DNA from: Thiotrichaceae bacterium
GTDB taxonomy: Bacteria; Pseudomonadota; Gammaproteobacteria; Beggiatoales; Beggiatoaceae
DNA length: 58,609 nucleotides
Assembly (NCBI GenBank): GCA_029939505.1
Contig: JAOZSV010000009.1
Location: 1 to 58,609, forward strand
Reading direction: 5' to 3'
The position numbers were made by a program, and so were the translations under genes. Within the stretch, counting starts at the first letter, position 1. The number at the start of each line of letters is the position of its first letter. The notes under the pieces were generated by a model. That model was given only the letters and a program-made list of their open reading frames with translations. It did no database searches and had not been told where the DNA came from. This document shows, in pieces, positions 31,962-40,606 of the stretch.

Positions 31962-32120
31962 AAAGCTAAAGCGTTGAATTCCATTCCAAAGCTGAAGCGT
32001 TGAACTCCAATTCCAAAGCTGAAGCGTTGGAGTCCAATTCCAAAGCTAAAGCGTTGGACTCCAATTCCAAAGCTGAAGCGTTGTACTCCAATTCCAAAGC
32101 TGAAGCGTTGGACTCCAATT
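31962..32120 (+). repeat. 27-bp tandem array, about 6 units
   Basis: Six units of CCAAAGCTGAAGCG + TTGGACTCCAATT (27 bp) differ at one to three positions each (GAATTC / GAACTC / GAGTC / GTACTC variants). A TTCATCATTCATCATTCATC run follows and the array ends 37 bp before the GspF-like start. The same unit forms the 20800-20980 array, also directly upstream of a plus-strand gene. Confidence 0.85.
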
Positions 32121-32157
32121 TAAATTCATCATTCATCATTCATCATTAAAAAAAAAG

Positions 32158-33366
32158 GTGTCTCAAGAATTTTTTTATAAAGCCATGGACAGTAATGGAC
32201 TTCTGATCCAAGGGCAACTAAGTGCTAATAATATCAGTGATTTAGAAGCGCGTTTGGAACGCATGGGATTGGATTTAATTAATCAATCTTCTAAAAAATC
32301 ACGCCAGGTTCATATTGGTAAAGTTAGTCGCAGGGAATTAATTACCTTTTGTTTCCACATGGAAAATTTAACCCGTGCCGGCGTGCCATTGTTGGATGGT
32401 TTGAGCGATTTGCGTGATAGTCTCGCACCATCACGATTTCGTGAAATCATATCAAGTTTGATTGAAGATATAGAAGGCGGGATGCGTTTATCTGAAGCAA
32501 TGGATAAATTTCCAGATACTTTTGATCAAGTTTTTGTTACCCTGATTCATACAGGAGAAGAAAGTGGCAATTTGAGTATTGTATTTAAACATCTGACAGA
32601 AACGCTGAAATGGCAAGATGAAATGGTTAGTAAAACGAAAAGACTGTTGATGTACCCCGCTTTCATGGGGACAATTATTCTTGGAGCAGTGTTTTTTCTG
32701 ATGATATATCTAGTACCTCAGTTAATTTCTTTTATTAAAGATGTTGGCGGAGAGTTGCCCTTACACACTAAAATACTGATTACAGTCTCTAATGTCTTTG
32801 TTAAATACTGGTATATGATTTTAATGACACCCGTATTGGCATTTTTTTCCATTAAAACAGCCATGCAAGTTAGCTCCCATTTTCATTTTATGATTGATCG
32901 CTTTAAATTGCGAATTTGGGTAATTGGTCCCATTTTGGAAAAAGTGATTTTGGCACGCTTTGCCACTTTTTTTGCATTGCTATATGGGGCAGGCATTACC
33001 GTGCTAGACAGTTTGGAGATATGCAAAAAGTTAGCAAATAATTTGCGGATTGAAAGGGCTTTGCAACAGGTGAGCGATAATATTGTCGATGGCATGAGTA
33101 TTACCAACAGTTTTGAACGGACACATTTATTTCCACCGTTAGTTTTACGCATGGTTGCCGTTGGTGAAAGCACAGGTGAATTAGATAGTGCATTATCTAA
33201 TGTGAGCTACTTTTATGAGCGTGATGTTAAAGAATCTATTGAGAAATTCCAAACCCTGATTGAGCCGACAATGACAGTTATATTAGGTTTATTACTGGGC
33301 TGGGTTGTCATATCGGTATTAGGACCAATTTATGATGTCATTGTTGATATGAGTGCTGGAATGTAA
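32158..33366 (+). CDS. GspF/PilC-family inner-membrane platform protein
   Basis: This family is the polytopic platform of type II secretion and type IV pilus machines, touching the assembly ATPase. The 402-residue protein (GTG start) has two T2SSF repeats: one near 65-190 with FCFHMENLTRAGVPLLDGLS and FVTLIHTGEESGNLS, and one near 265-395 with FATFFALLYGAGITVLDSLE and VLRMVAVGESTGELDSALSN. TM helices lie near 165-190, 215-235 and 370-395. A GspE/PilB ATPase gene is not adjacent. It is first in a run of six or seven same-strand pilus-like genes. Confidence 0.92.
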   Translation: MSQEFFYKAMDSNGLLIQGQLSANNISDLEARLERMGLDLINQSSKKSRQVHIGKVSRRELITFCFHMENLTRAGVPLLDGLSDLRDSLAPSRFREIISSLIEDIEGGMRLSEAMDKFPDTFDQVFVTLIHTGEESGNLSIVFKHLTETLKWQDEMVSKTKRLLMYPAFMGTIILGAVFFLMIYLVPQLISFIKDVGGELPLHTKILITVSNVFVKYWYMILMTPVLAFFSIKTAMQVSSHFHFMIDRFKLRIWVIGPILEKVILARFATFFALLYGAGITVLDSLEICKKLANNLRIERALQQVSDNIVDGMSITNSFERTHLFPPLVLRMVAVGESTGELDSALSNVSYFYERDVKESIEKFQTLIEPTMTVILGLLLGWVVISVLGPIYDVIVDMSAGM

Positions 33367-33722
33367 CAGCAGCGCCAAATGCCAAGGTAAATTTTATTGC
33401 AATTAAGCGTTGAAATTTTTCACTTTGAAATTGGAATTCAACGCTTTAGCTTTGTTCTTTGGAGTACAACGCTTTAGCTTTGAAATAGGAATTCAACGCT
33501 TCAGCTTTGGGCGTTTTTTGGACGGACAAAGCTGAAGCGTTGAACTCCTGTTTTCACTCTTAATTCGCATTATTAATTGATGTTACGCAGGGTGCTTCTA
33601 AAATCTCAATTCCACCTAAATTCCACCGATTTCATCGGTGGAATTTGGAAGCACTTTGCTTTGCGTCACATCAGTTATTAATACTTTTATAGACTATAGA
33701 TTAATTGCACTACCCAAATCTC
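33367..33722. repeat. Repeat spacer within the pilus-like cluster
   Basis: GGAATTCAACGCTTTAGC modules occur four times in both orientations (about 33431-33546), with an AACTCTTAATTCGCAT motif. A hairpin GCTTCTAAA ... ATTCCACCGATTTCATCGGTGGAAT ... GGAAGC (about 33595-33655) follows; its CCACCGATTTCATCGGTGG core also occurs twice in 39665-39775. No gene is seen. Confidence 0.6.
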
Positions 33723-35306
33723 ATGAAAAAACACATCCTCTACCAATCTGATTACGAACTACACGCCTTTTTTGTTAAAGGAAAAAAAATAAAAGAAGTT
33801 CAACGTTTTCAAACACTTAATGATTTTGAGGCAGATTTTACCCAGTATTTAAGCCGCAATCCTAAAACACCGATATATTGGCTAGTTGATACTGCTCAAG
33901 AAGCCTATCAAACTACCCTTCTGCCACATGTTTTAGGCAAAGATCGCCGCGAACTAATGGCTTATAAAATGAGGCGATTATTTGAGAAAAGTGATTATAC
34001 TTATGGGATTGTGCAAGGGCGTGAAACGCAAGGGCGGAAAGATGATCGCGTCTTATTTATGGCACTGAATGATCCCAACTTTTTGGAACCTTGGTTAAGT
34101 TTGATTACAAGCAAAAAAATTCCATTAGCAGGTATTTATTCACTGCCCTTATTAAGTCAGCACTTACTCAAACATTTACCCCAAGCACCTTATACATTAT
34201 TAGTTACAGATACACCACACTCAGAAAATACTGCTGGGCTACGTCAAACTTTTTTTATCAATCAAAAATTGCAATTCAGTCGCTTGATTCCCTTGAATAT
34301 ATCCAATATTCAAGAACGTACTCAAGAAATTTTAAACCAAATCACTACAACACAGCGTTATTTAGATAGTGAACGTCTATTACCTGAAAGCGAACCGCCC
34401 CAAGTTTTATCAGTAATCATTTTAACAAACAGCCAAACTGCTCGCGTTTTCAACAAACAACCCCTTCAGTATGATTCATCAACGCTCAATATTCATGTTT
34501 TAGACAGCAGCGATTTAAAAATAGGTATTAAAACTGACTCTGAAAGGGCATTATATTTGCATGATTTTGTTGCGAATCAAATATCACGCAGTTGGTTCAC
34601 AAAAAACCATTATGCCAGCCCTATAGAAAGACGCTATTCCTTCTACCGTCACTTGCGAAAGGTTTTTTATTTCACTTCAATACTGTTATTATCAGGAGCA
34701 ACTGCAAAAAGTGCCCTTTTATTACAAGATGCGAACAGTCTCAAAGAAAAAGGTTCAATAACGGTTGAAAAAACCAAAAGTCGTCAAGCAGAAATAGAGA
34801 AGTTACGTGAAAAATTACCTCGCTCAGATTTAAAACTTGATATTTTATTGATGCGTAATATCGTTGATGTTGGCTATCATCTCAAAGCACGACATCTTTC
34901 GCCACAACCCGCATTGGAAAAACTCAGTCATGTATTAAATCGCCATAACGACTTATTTATTCAACAAGTAAAATGGGATATAAGGCATTTAAAAACGGCA
35001 CTTTTTGAAACCAATAGCAAAACGATGAAAAGCGACTACCTCTTTAAAGAACTTGATTTTTCTAAAAACTTCATTGAAAGTATAAGGCTACAAGGTAAAA
35101 TTGATAATTTTCAAGGCAATTATTTAAAAGCGTCACGCACTTTCAAACAATTTATAAAAGACTTGCAACGCCATTTTTGGAAAATCAATGTATTACTTGA
35201 ACCTTACAATTCTAATCAAGTACTTCAAGGAAAAATAGATTCAGAAGCTGAAGTAGGCGAAGCCCCTTTTACCGTAGAACTTTTTATTAAACACGCTTAT
35301 CCATGA
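33723..35306 (+). CDS. GspL/PilM-N-like bitopic pilus assembly protein
   Basis: From ATG 33723 (MKKHILYQSDYELHAFFVKG) it is 527 residues; TTG 33705 is a less likely start. The first 310 residues are cytoplasmic and resemble the actin-like/GspL layout (IYWLVDTAQEAYQTTLLPHV, LFMALNDPNFLEPWLSL). One TM helix (about 313-334) is followed by a periplasmic coiled coil (TVEKTKSRQAEIEKLREKLP) and an alpha-beta tail. This is the topology of T2SS GspL or fused PilM-PilN. Its stop overlaps the next gene by ATGA. No specific family name can be given by eye. Confidence 0.6.
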   Translation: MKKHILYQSDYELHAFFVKGKKIKEVQRFQTLNDFEADFTQYLSRNPKTPIYWLVDTAQEAYQTTLLPHVLGKDRRELMAYKMRRLFEKSDYTYGIVQGRETQGRKDDRVLFMALNDPNFLEPWLSLITSKKIPLAGIYSLPLLSQHLLKHLPQAPYTLLVTDTPHSENTAGLRQTFFINQKLQFSRLIPLNISNIQERTQEILNQITTTQRYLDSERLLPESEPPQVLSVIILTNSQTARVFNKQPLQYDSSTLNIHVLDSSDLKIGIKTDSERALYLHDFVANQISRSWFTKNHYASPIERRYSFYRHLRKVFYFTSILLLSGATAKSALLLQDANSLKEKGSITVEKTKSRQAEIEKLREKLPRSDLKLDILLMRNIVDVGYHLKARHLSPQPALEKLSHVLNRHNDLFIQQVKWDIRHLKTALFETNSKTMKSDYLFKELDFSKNFIESIRLQGKIDNFQGNYLKASRTFKQFIKDLQRHFWKINVLLEPYNSNQVLQGKIDSEAEVGEAPFTVELFIKHAYP

Positions 35307-35956
35307 AGCATACATTTACCATTGAATGGTCAGCATTACGCAGCGCCCTTATTATCTTAACTTTAAATATCATTATAAGCATTGCACTGATCTTCTACAG
35401 TGAACAAAATTATAACGAAACAGTTCAATGGGAACGTCAAAAAGATAATGAGTTTGGCATAGCGGAACGCGACTATACAATACTTCAAGAAACCTTAAAC
35501 AATTTTACGCATTTTTCTCTCTATAAAAAAAGATATAGAAAATTGATAAAAGAAGGATTTTTTTTAAAAGATCAAAAAATAAACATAGGCGAACAACGTG
35601 CAAAAATACGAGATGATATTGACAGGCTCCTCCATAGACATCCTCTGTTTTCTAGGGAATTGCTTGTTTTAGAAAAAAAAATCTACATCGAACCTCATTT
35701 TGTGATAAAAGATGAATTTAAAATTTATCAAATCCCTATTGATTTAAAGTTGAGCCTGTTACACGAAGGAGATTTCTTAAACTTAATCAAAGATATAGAA
35801 AATTATCACCGTCAATCTATAGGGTTATTTAATTGGCAAAAATGTGATATAAAGCGGAATTACGAAAAAATTGATAAAAAAGATATTTCAAAACCCTACA
35901 TTAACGCTAATTGCGTTTTGAACTGGTTTATTTCTCGTATTGATAATGAATTATGA
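35303..35956 (+). CDS. GspM/PilO-like membrane protein
   Basis: The 217-residue protein has a short cytoplasmic N-terminus, one TM helix (about 13-33, ALIILTLNIIISIALIFYS), a coiled-coil stretch (about 40-90) and a C-terminal alpha-beta domain with IPIDLKLSLLHEGDFLNLIK, the sort of ferredoxin-like fold seen in PilO and GspM. It is translationally coupled to the genes on both sides (ATGA overlaps). The role, pairing with the preceding protein in the inner-membrane assembly complex, is inferred from layout. Confidence 0.55.
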   Translation: MKHTFTIEWSALRSALIILTLNIIISIALIFYSEQNYNETVQWERQKDNEFGIAERDYTILQETLNNFTHFSLYKKRYRKLIKEGFFLKDQKINIGEQRAKIRDDIDRLLHRHPLFSRELLVLEKKIYIEPHFVIKDEFKIYQIPIDLKLSLLHEGDFLNLIKDIENYHRQSIGLFNWQKCDIKRNYEKIDKKDISKPYINANCVLNWFISRIDNEL

Positions 35957-36369
35957 CAAAATCTATTGTATTAAGTATACTAATAGGGGCGCTTAATTTT
36001 TATCAATGCGCTTTTGCGGGAACATTAGGGCGTTTGTTCACCACCCCTGAAGAACGTGCCGCACTTAATGCAGAACGTTCTAAACCCCCTATCCCCATTG
36101 TAACCAAAACTAAAATCGAAAAATATACGCCGCCACCACCCTTGCACATTACCTTCAATGGCTTTGTGAAACGCAATAATAGCTCTCCAATCGTGTGGAT
36201 AAATGAGAGTAATGAGTTAGAGCAAGAAGGTTTTATTGTCGAATTAGATAAAATGACTGGCATAACAGTACCCATTTATTTATCTAAAGCCAAACGACGA
36301 ATTTGGTTAAAACCGGGGCAAACTATCAATACATTGGAATTGGACAGTTTTGAATTGATTGAGAGGTAA
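35953..36369 (+). CDS. MshK/PilP-like secreted protein
   Basis: The 138-residue protein has a signal peptide (about 1-22, ending QCAFA) and begins GTLGRLFTTPEERAALNAER, a sequence typical of MshK/PilP/GspC-like periplasmic proteins of pilus and secretion clusters. A proline-rich linker (YTPPPPLHITFNGFVKRNN) leads into a small beta domain (about 68-135). PilP-type proteins link the inner-membrane complex to the secretin; no secretin gene is in the window. Confidence 0.55.
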   Translation: MTKSIVLSILIGALNFYQCAFAGTLGRLFTTPEERAALNAERSKPPIPIVTKTKIEKYTPPPPLHITFNGFVKRNNSSPIVWINESNELEQEGFIVELDKMTGITVPIYLSKAKRRIWLKPGQTINTLELDSFELIER

Positions 36370-36374
36370 AAATC

Positions 36375-38102
36375 ATGCGTTACAACACACAATCAGGAAT
36401 TGCCTTAATTATCTTATTAGCCATTTTTATGTTAAGCGCAACAGGAGTCCTATTATATAGACTCAACAATCGCACCTACTTTATGATTGAAAATCAAGCG
36501 CAAACGGCGCAGGCGTTGGCGAAGGCAAAAGAGGCGTTAATTGGACATGCTGCGACTTATGCAAAAACGCATCCTGGACAACCGCAAGGTTATTTGCCTT
36601 GTCCAGATAATAATGGTGATGGTAGTGCTGAAACGTCCTGTTCCACCACAGGCAACAGTGTGATAGGGCGTTTTCCATGGAAAACTTTGGGGTTGCCACC
36701 TTTGCGTGATGGCAGTGGTGAATGTTTATGGTATGCCGTTTCTGGCAGTTACAAATGCAATCCTAAAAAAATATTAACCAGCGATTCGGATGGATTATTT
36801 ATTGTTAAAGATTCTGCTGATAACACCATTGTGGGAGAAAAAGAGATAAATCGCGCGATTGCAATTGTTTTTGCCCCAGGCAGAATCATTAATGGACAAG
36901 ATCGTTCAGTCACACCGGGAAAAGCAACTGAGTGTGGTAGTGACGTGATAAAAAAACCCGTTGATCCTATTAATGATGTGAAAAATTACCTGGATAATTA
37001 TAAAAATGAATCTTCAGGATTAGAAATTAATAATTATACGGGTGATGGTACATTATCTTTTGTGCCAAGCAATAGCGGCGATAGCGGTTTTTTTGCGACT
37101 ACTACACCATCAACTACGCCACCAACTTTGCCACCTACGTCAACTTTCATCACTGCTCCCCTTACCAGAAAAGACGGTAATATAACAGAAGTCACCTTTA
37201 ATGACGTTTTAATGTTAATCACGCCCAAAGACTTTGAACCTGTATATAGGCGAATGGACTATTGGGTAGCAAAACGAGTTGAAGGATGCCTTAACAAATA
37301 TGCTGCTACCCTAGATTCAACTGATGAGCCATTCGATAAATATCCTTGGGCTTCTCAACTTAGTTCTAATAATTCTACTGGTAACAATGGTGAACGGTTT
37401 GGCAGAATTTCCCAAACACCAAATAGTTCTAGTTTATATACTTCAATGCCAAATGTATGGCCTATTGATCCGCATTTAATAGATTTACTAGATCATAATA
37501 AGGTTAAAGAACTACTTGAATTACTAGAATTAGATAAAAAAACTGAAAAAGCACTGAAAAAACTATCAGAGGATGACCTTAAAATTATCTTAACAGAAAT
37601 CTTAGATGAGTTAGATTTAGTATTAGTAGAAAACATCGCTGTAGATGATCTCAAGGATAAATTAGATAGTAATGAAAAAAAACCTCTGGAAAAATTAAGT
37701 GAAGCTGAACAGGATATTTTATTAGAGGGTTTATTAAAGGAACTAGAAGACCAGCGATGTTTTAAAGATGCTAGTTTAAATAACTGGGAATGGAGATGGT
37801 GGAATGAATGGAACAAAATGGTATTTTTTGCAGTTGATGATGGATACTGCCCAACTTGCTCACCTACACCTGTTTCACCAACGATGACTTTATCAGGAGA
37901 TGCAATGAAAATGAAGATGATTGTGCTAGTTGCTGGACGTAGGTTAATGGAAGAACGAGATGAAACAAAACGAGCAGATTATCTTGAAGGTAAAAATAGT
38001 GATGGAAATGAAGAATTTGAGAAAGGTCGTACAACACCCACATTTAACGATGTCGTGTTAGGGACACCACCACCACCACCACCACCACCACCACCACCTT
38101 AA
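36375..38102 (+). CDS. GspK-like minor pseudopilin with insert and polyproline tail
   Basis: The N-terminus SGIALIILLAIFMLSATG is a prepilin-like hydrophobic helix lacking Glu5, as in GspK. A domain LPCPDNNGDGSAETSC ... RFPWKTLGLPPL follows and is shared with the two downstream pilins (LPCPA ... LPWAELGVGRYD). Near 375-458 is a Leu/Glu/Lys-rich segment with an internal near-duplication (KKLSEDDLKIILTEILDEL / EKLSEAEQDILLEGLLKEL). The protein ends in 11 prolines encoded by a CCA repeat (38067-38099). Its 575 residues are long for the class. It is probably a tip or minor pilin, but the insert's function is unknown. Confidence 0.65.
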   Translation: MRYNTQSGIALIILLAIFMLSATGVLLYRLNNRTYFMIENQAQTAQALAKAKEALIGHAATYAKTHPGQPQGYLPCPDNNGDGSAETSCSTTGNSVIGRFPWKTLGLPPLRDGSGECLWYAVSGSYKCNPKKILTSDSDGLFIVKDSADNTIVGEKEINRAIAIVFAPGRIINGQDRSVTPGKATECGSDVIKKPVDPINDVKNYLDNYKNESSGLEINNYTGDGTLSFVPSNSGDSGFFATTTPSTTPPTLPPTSTFITAPLTRKDGNITEVTFNDVLMLITPKDFEPVYRRMDYWVAKRVEGCLNKYAATLDSTDEPFDKYPWASQLSSNNSTGNNGERFGRISQTPNSSSLYTSMPNVWPIDPHLIDLLDHNKVKELLELLELDKKTEKALKKLSEDDLKIILTEILDELDLVLVENIAVDDLKDKLDSNEKKPLEKLSEAEQDILLEGLLKELEDQRCFKDASLNNWEWRWWNEWNKMVFFAVDDGYCPTCSPTPVSPTMTLSGDAMKMKMIVLVAGRRLMEERDETKRADYLEGKNSDGNEEFEKGRTTPTFNDVVLGTPPPPPPPPPPP

Positions 38103-38126
38103 TCCAGGCATAAAAGGAGTCATGTC

Positions 38127-38762
38127 ATGAAAAAAAACAAAGGTTTTAGCCTGATCGAAATGGCTATCGTATTAATCATTCTTGGCTTCATAATGGGTGG
38201 ACTAATGATACCATTACACAGTCAAAGAAATCAGCAACAAATCTCTCGCACATTGAACACTTTGGAAGAAGTTAAAAATGCGTTGTTAGGGTTTGCTGTG
38301 ATTAATAATCGTTTACCTTGTCCCGCTCCATCGTTTGAAGACGGTTTAGAAACAGCAACTTGTGATCAAGAAGGTTACTTACCTTGGGCGGAATTAGGAG
38401 TAGGGAGATATGATGCGTGGAGCAATCCATTTCGTTATCGCGTTGAAGAGGAATATACTGAGAATCCCCTTGATAAAGATAAGATATTTGTTACTGGCAG
38501 CGGTTTAAGGATAAGAAACAGAGAAGGCGATTTTTTTACCAGTTCTTCTGATTCTCGCGTCACTGCAATCATTTTTTCTTTTGGTAAAAATGGGAAAGCT
38601 GATGATGATAATGCCGTTTTAGATAAAATATTTATATACGATGGATATGTAGAAAATAAAGATGAACCAGAAAAAGCCTTTGATGATGTTCTAACCTGGT
38701 TATCCAGAAATACCTTGATGAATCATTTAATTACGGCTGGAAATGAAGAAGATTTGCCTTAA
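38127..38762 (+). CDS. Type IV pilin-like / pseudopilin protein (first of tandem pair)
   Basis: The 211-residue precursor carries a class III signal MKKNKG|FSLIEMAIVLIILG with Glu5, to be cleaved and N-methylated by a prepilin peptidase, then the hydrophobic helix. The globular domain has LPCPAPSFEDGLETATC and YLPWAELGVGRYDAWSNPFR, a pattern shared with its neighbours. A possible disulfide links the two cysteines. It lies 24 bp after the GspK-like gene with a good AAGGAG site. Confidence 0.85.
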   Translation: MKKNKGFSLIEMAIVLIILGFIMGGLMIPLHSQRNQQQISRTLNTLEEVKNALLGFAVINNRLPCPAPSFEDGLETATCDQEGYLPWAELGVGRYDAWSNPFRYRVEEEYTENPLDKDKIFVTGSGLRIRNREGDFFTSSSDSRVTAIIFSFGKNGKADDDNAVLDKIFIYDGYVENKDEPEKAFDDVLTWLSRNTLMNHLITAGNEEDLP

Positions 38763-38783
38763 CCTTATGAATTTAATAAAGTT

Positions 38784-39428
38784 ATGAAAAGCGCCATCGG
38801 TTTTACATTAGTTGAAATAGCAATTGTTTTAGCCATTCTCGCTTTTATCATGTCTGCCTTAATCTTCCCACTAACTAAGCAGAATGATTATAAAAGAATG
38901 GCAACGACTCAAGAACGTTTAGAAGAAATCAAAGAAGCATTGTTAGGATTTGCTATCCTGAACGATAGTTTACCCTGTCCCGCTTTATTGGCTGAAGATG
39001 GTAAATCACCACTTCCTCCTTGTGATAAAGAGGGCTACTTACCTTGGGCGGAATTAGGGGTAGGGAGATATGATTCGTGGGGAAATCCATTTCGCTATCG
39101 AGTTGATAAAAAGTTCACTGAATCATCTTTTCCCGAACCACCGGCATATACCAATAGTAGGTTAGTTGCACAAGATACGCAGACGATTCCTACAAATTTA
39201 GTTAAATTTGAAGTAGATGACGACGGTAATGACTACTCTCGTATAATAGCAATTATTTTCTCTTATGGCAAAGATGGAGAACCCAACGATGAAAACGGCG
39301 GTACAATAAATGAAATCTATGCACAAGACGTGTATGTCGAAAATACATTTGATGACATATTGATTTGGCTACCTAAAAGCATATTAATCAATCGTTTGGC
39401 GGCGGCGGGTAAATGGCCGCCTCCATAA
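38784..39428 (+). CDS. Type IV pilin-like / pseudopilin protein (second of tandem pair)
   Basis: The 214-residue precursor, MKSAIG|FTLVEIAIVLAILA, also has Glu5. It is a clear paralogue of the preceding protein: LGFAI/V..N..LPCPA, GYLPWAELGVGRYDSWGNPF, and the C-terminal FDDILIWLPKSILINRL (FDDVLTWLSRNTLMNHL upstream). This indicates tandem duplication. It is the last gene of the cluster; the 478-bp element at 39456 begins 27 bp after its stop. Confidence 0.85.
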   Translation: MKSAIGFTLVEIAIVLAILAFIMSALIFPLTKQNDYKRMATTQERLEEIKEALLGFAILNDSLPCPALLAEDGKSPLPPCDKEGYLPWAELGVGRYDSWGNPFRYRVDKKFTESSFPEPPAYTNSRLVAQDTQTIPTNLVKFEVDDDGNDYSRIIAIIFSYGKDGEPNDENGGTINEIYAQDVYVENTFDDILIWLPKSILINRLAAAGKWPPP

Positions 39429-39450
39429 ATTGTCTAAATCAGAAAAAACT

Positions 39451-39938
39451 CTCAACTCGATCATCAAGTTTTCTCGTTATCCCAAACAATAACTACAAGG
39501 ATTGTATATAAGAAAGGATTGGATCGAGGTTATGCTCGTTTTTAATCCATTCTAATTTGGTATCCAACCTTTTAGCGTTTTTAATCCCTTTTTATATACA
39601 ATCCTTGTATAGCTCGTGTCACATGATTTTTCCCGATTTTAAAGTATAAAGTCTTCTCAATTCTAAATTCCACCGATTTCATCGGTGGCTATTCACATTT
39701 CACCCCGTTGGGGTTAGTTAGTTTCAACCCGTTATTGGGTTAAACATGAATAGCCACCGATGAAATCGGTGGAACTATTCGAGCTTAGAAATCCGATTTT
39801 TGAAAAAAATCGGATTTCTTAAACATTTTGGAAACATCGTGCGTAACATCAGTTAATTAGCGTTTTTAATCCCTTTTTATATACAATCCTTGTAGTTATT
39901 GTTTGGAATAACGAAAAAAACTTGATGATCGAGCTCAA
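39451..39938. mobile_element. 478-bp MITE with about 60-bp terminal inverted repeats and 5-bp target duplication
   Basis: The left end CTCGATCATCAAGTTTT ... CCAAACAATAACTACAAGG (39456 onward) is the inverse of the right end, which closes CTTGATGATCGAG at 39933. The match extends about 60 bp, through ATTGTATATAA. CTCAA flanks both ends (39451-39455, 39934-39938). The right-hand copy overlaps the yajD stop codon. Inside are a second hairpin reusing the ATACAATCCTTGTA arm (39494-39609), a CCACCGATGAAATCGGTGG pair (39665-39775) and an AAATCCGA hairpin (39785-39820). No ORF; non-autonomous. Confidence 0.85.
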
Positions 39939-40312
39939 CTATCTTTCTTCAATAAAGCCTTGAGATCAGCAAATGGTGAATGGGTAGCTGATTCTTTTGG
40001 CTGACTATCCGATACCAATTCACCATATTCTGCATCCAAAGAGCGTGAATGTTCATTATCATGACAATAGAGACACAATAGTTCCCAATTGCTGCCATTT
40101 GTGGGATTATTATCATGATTATGATCTTTGTGATGAACCGTGAGTTCATGAAGATTTTTACGATTAAATTCACGAGTGCATCGTGTGCATATCCAAGGAT
40201 ATAGCTTCAATGCTTGTTCTCGATAGCCACGTTCCCGCAGTTCTTGATTCTGGCGAGCCTCAACAACAACTTTGTTTAATCGTTCCTTATTAATTTCCTT
40301 TTTTTTCAGCAT
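39935..40312 (-). CDS. yajD: YajD-like HNH nuclease family protein
   Basis: From ATG 40312 (MLKKKEINKERLNKVVVEAR) it is 125 residues; a TTG five codons upstream is less likely. It carries a ββα-metal HNH domain: paired cysteines YPWICTRCTREF, LTVHHKDHNHDNNP with the general-base His, and NWELLCLYCHDNEHS. The C-terminal PFADLKALLKKD tail matches E. coli YajD. Biological role is unproven even in E. coli. The MITE right end abuts the stop codon. Confidence 0.9.
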   Translation of the reverse strand: MLKKKEINKERLNKVVVEARQNQELRERGYREQALKLYPWICTRCTREFNRKNLHELTVHHKDHNHDNNPTNGSNWELLCLYCHDNEHSRSLDAEYGELVSDSQPKESATHSPFADLKALLKKDS

Positions 40313-40606
40313 ATTTATACCTAGCAAATTTCGAGGTTAAAGTTTTTAAATGACGAATCAGCAGTTGCCTTGAAATCAATTTCAAGGCTAAAAACTAAAG
40401 TCTGTTAAAACAGACTAATTAGAGAGAGAGTAAAGAATGCGAATTAAGAGTTGAATTTTTTTGAAAATGGAGTTCGAGGTATTAGTTTTTTGAAAAAAAA
40501 ACTAATACCTCGAAAACGCTTTCGCTTTGTTGCTCTGGAGTACAACGCTTTAGCTTTGTCAGTGGGCTACTTAGCTTCTCAGAAATTTCTGCTCATTTCC
40601 CTAGAT
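40313..40606. repeat. Composite repeats upstream of yajD
   Basis: It contains CCTTGAAATCAATTTCAAGG (about 40371-40390), GTCTGTTAAAACAGAC (40402-40417), GCGAATTAAGAGTTGA, and a GGAGT...AACGCTTTCGC module split by an H1 hairpin with arms GGTATTAG / CTAATACC (40474-40513). An unsplit GGAGTACAACGCTTTAGC module follows. No gene is seen. Confidence 0.65.
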
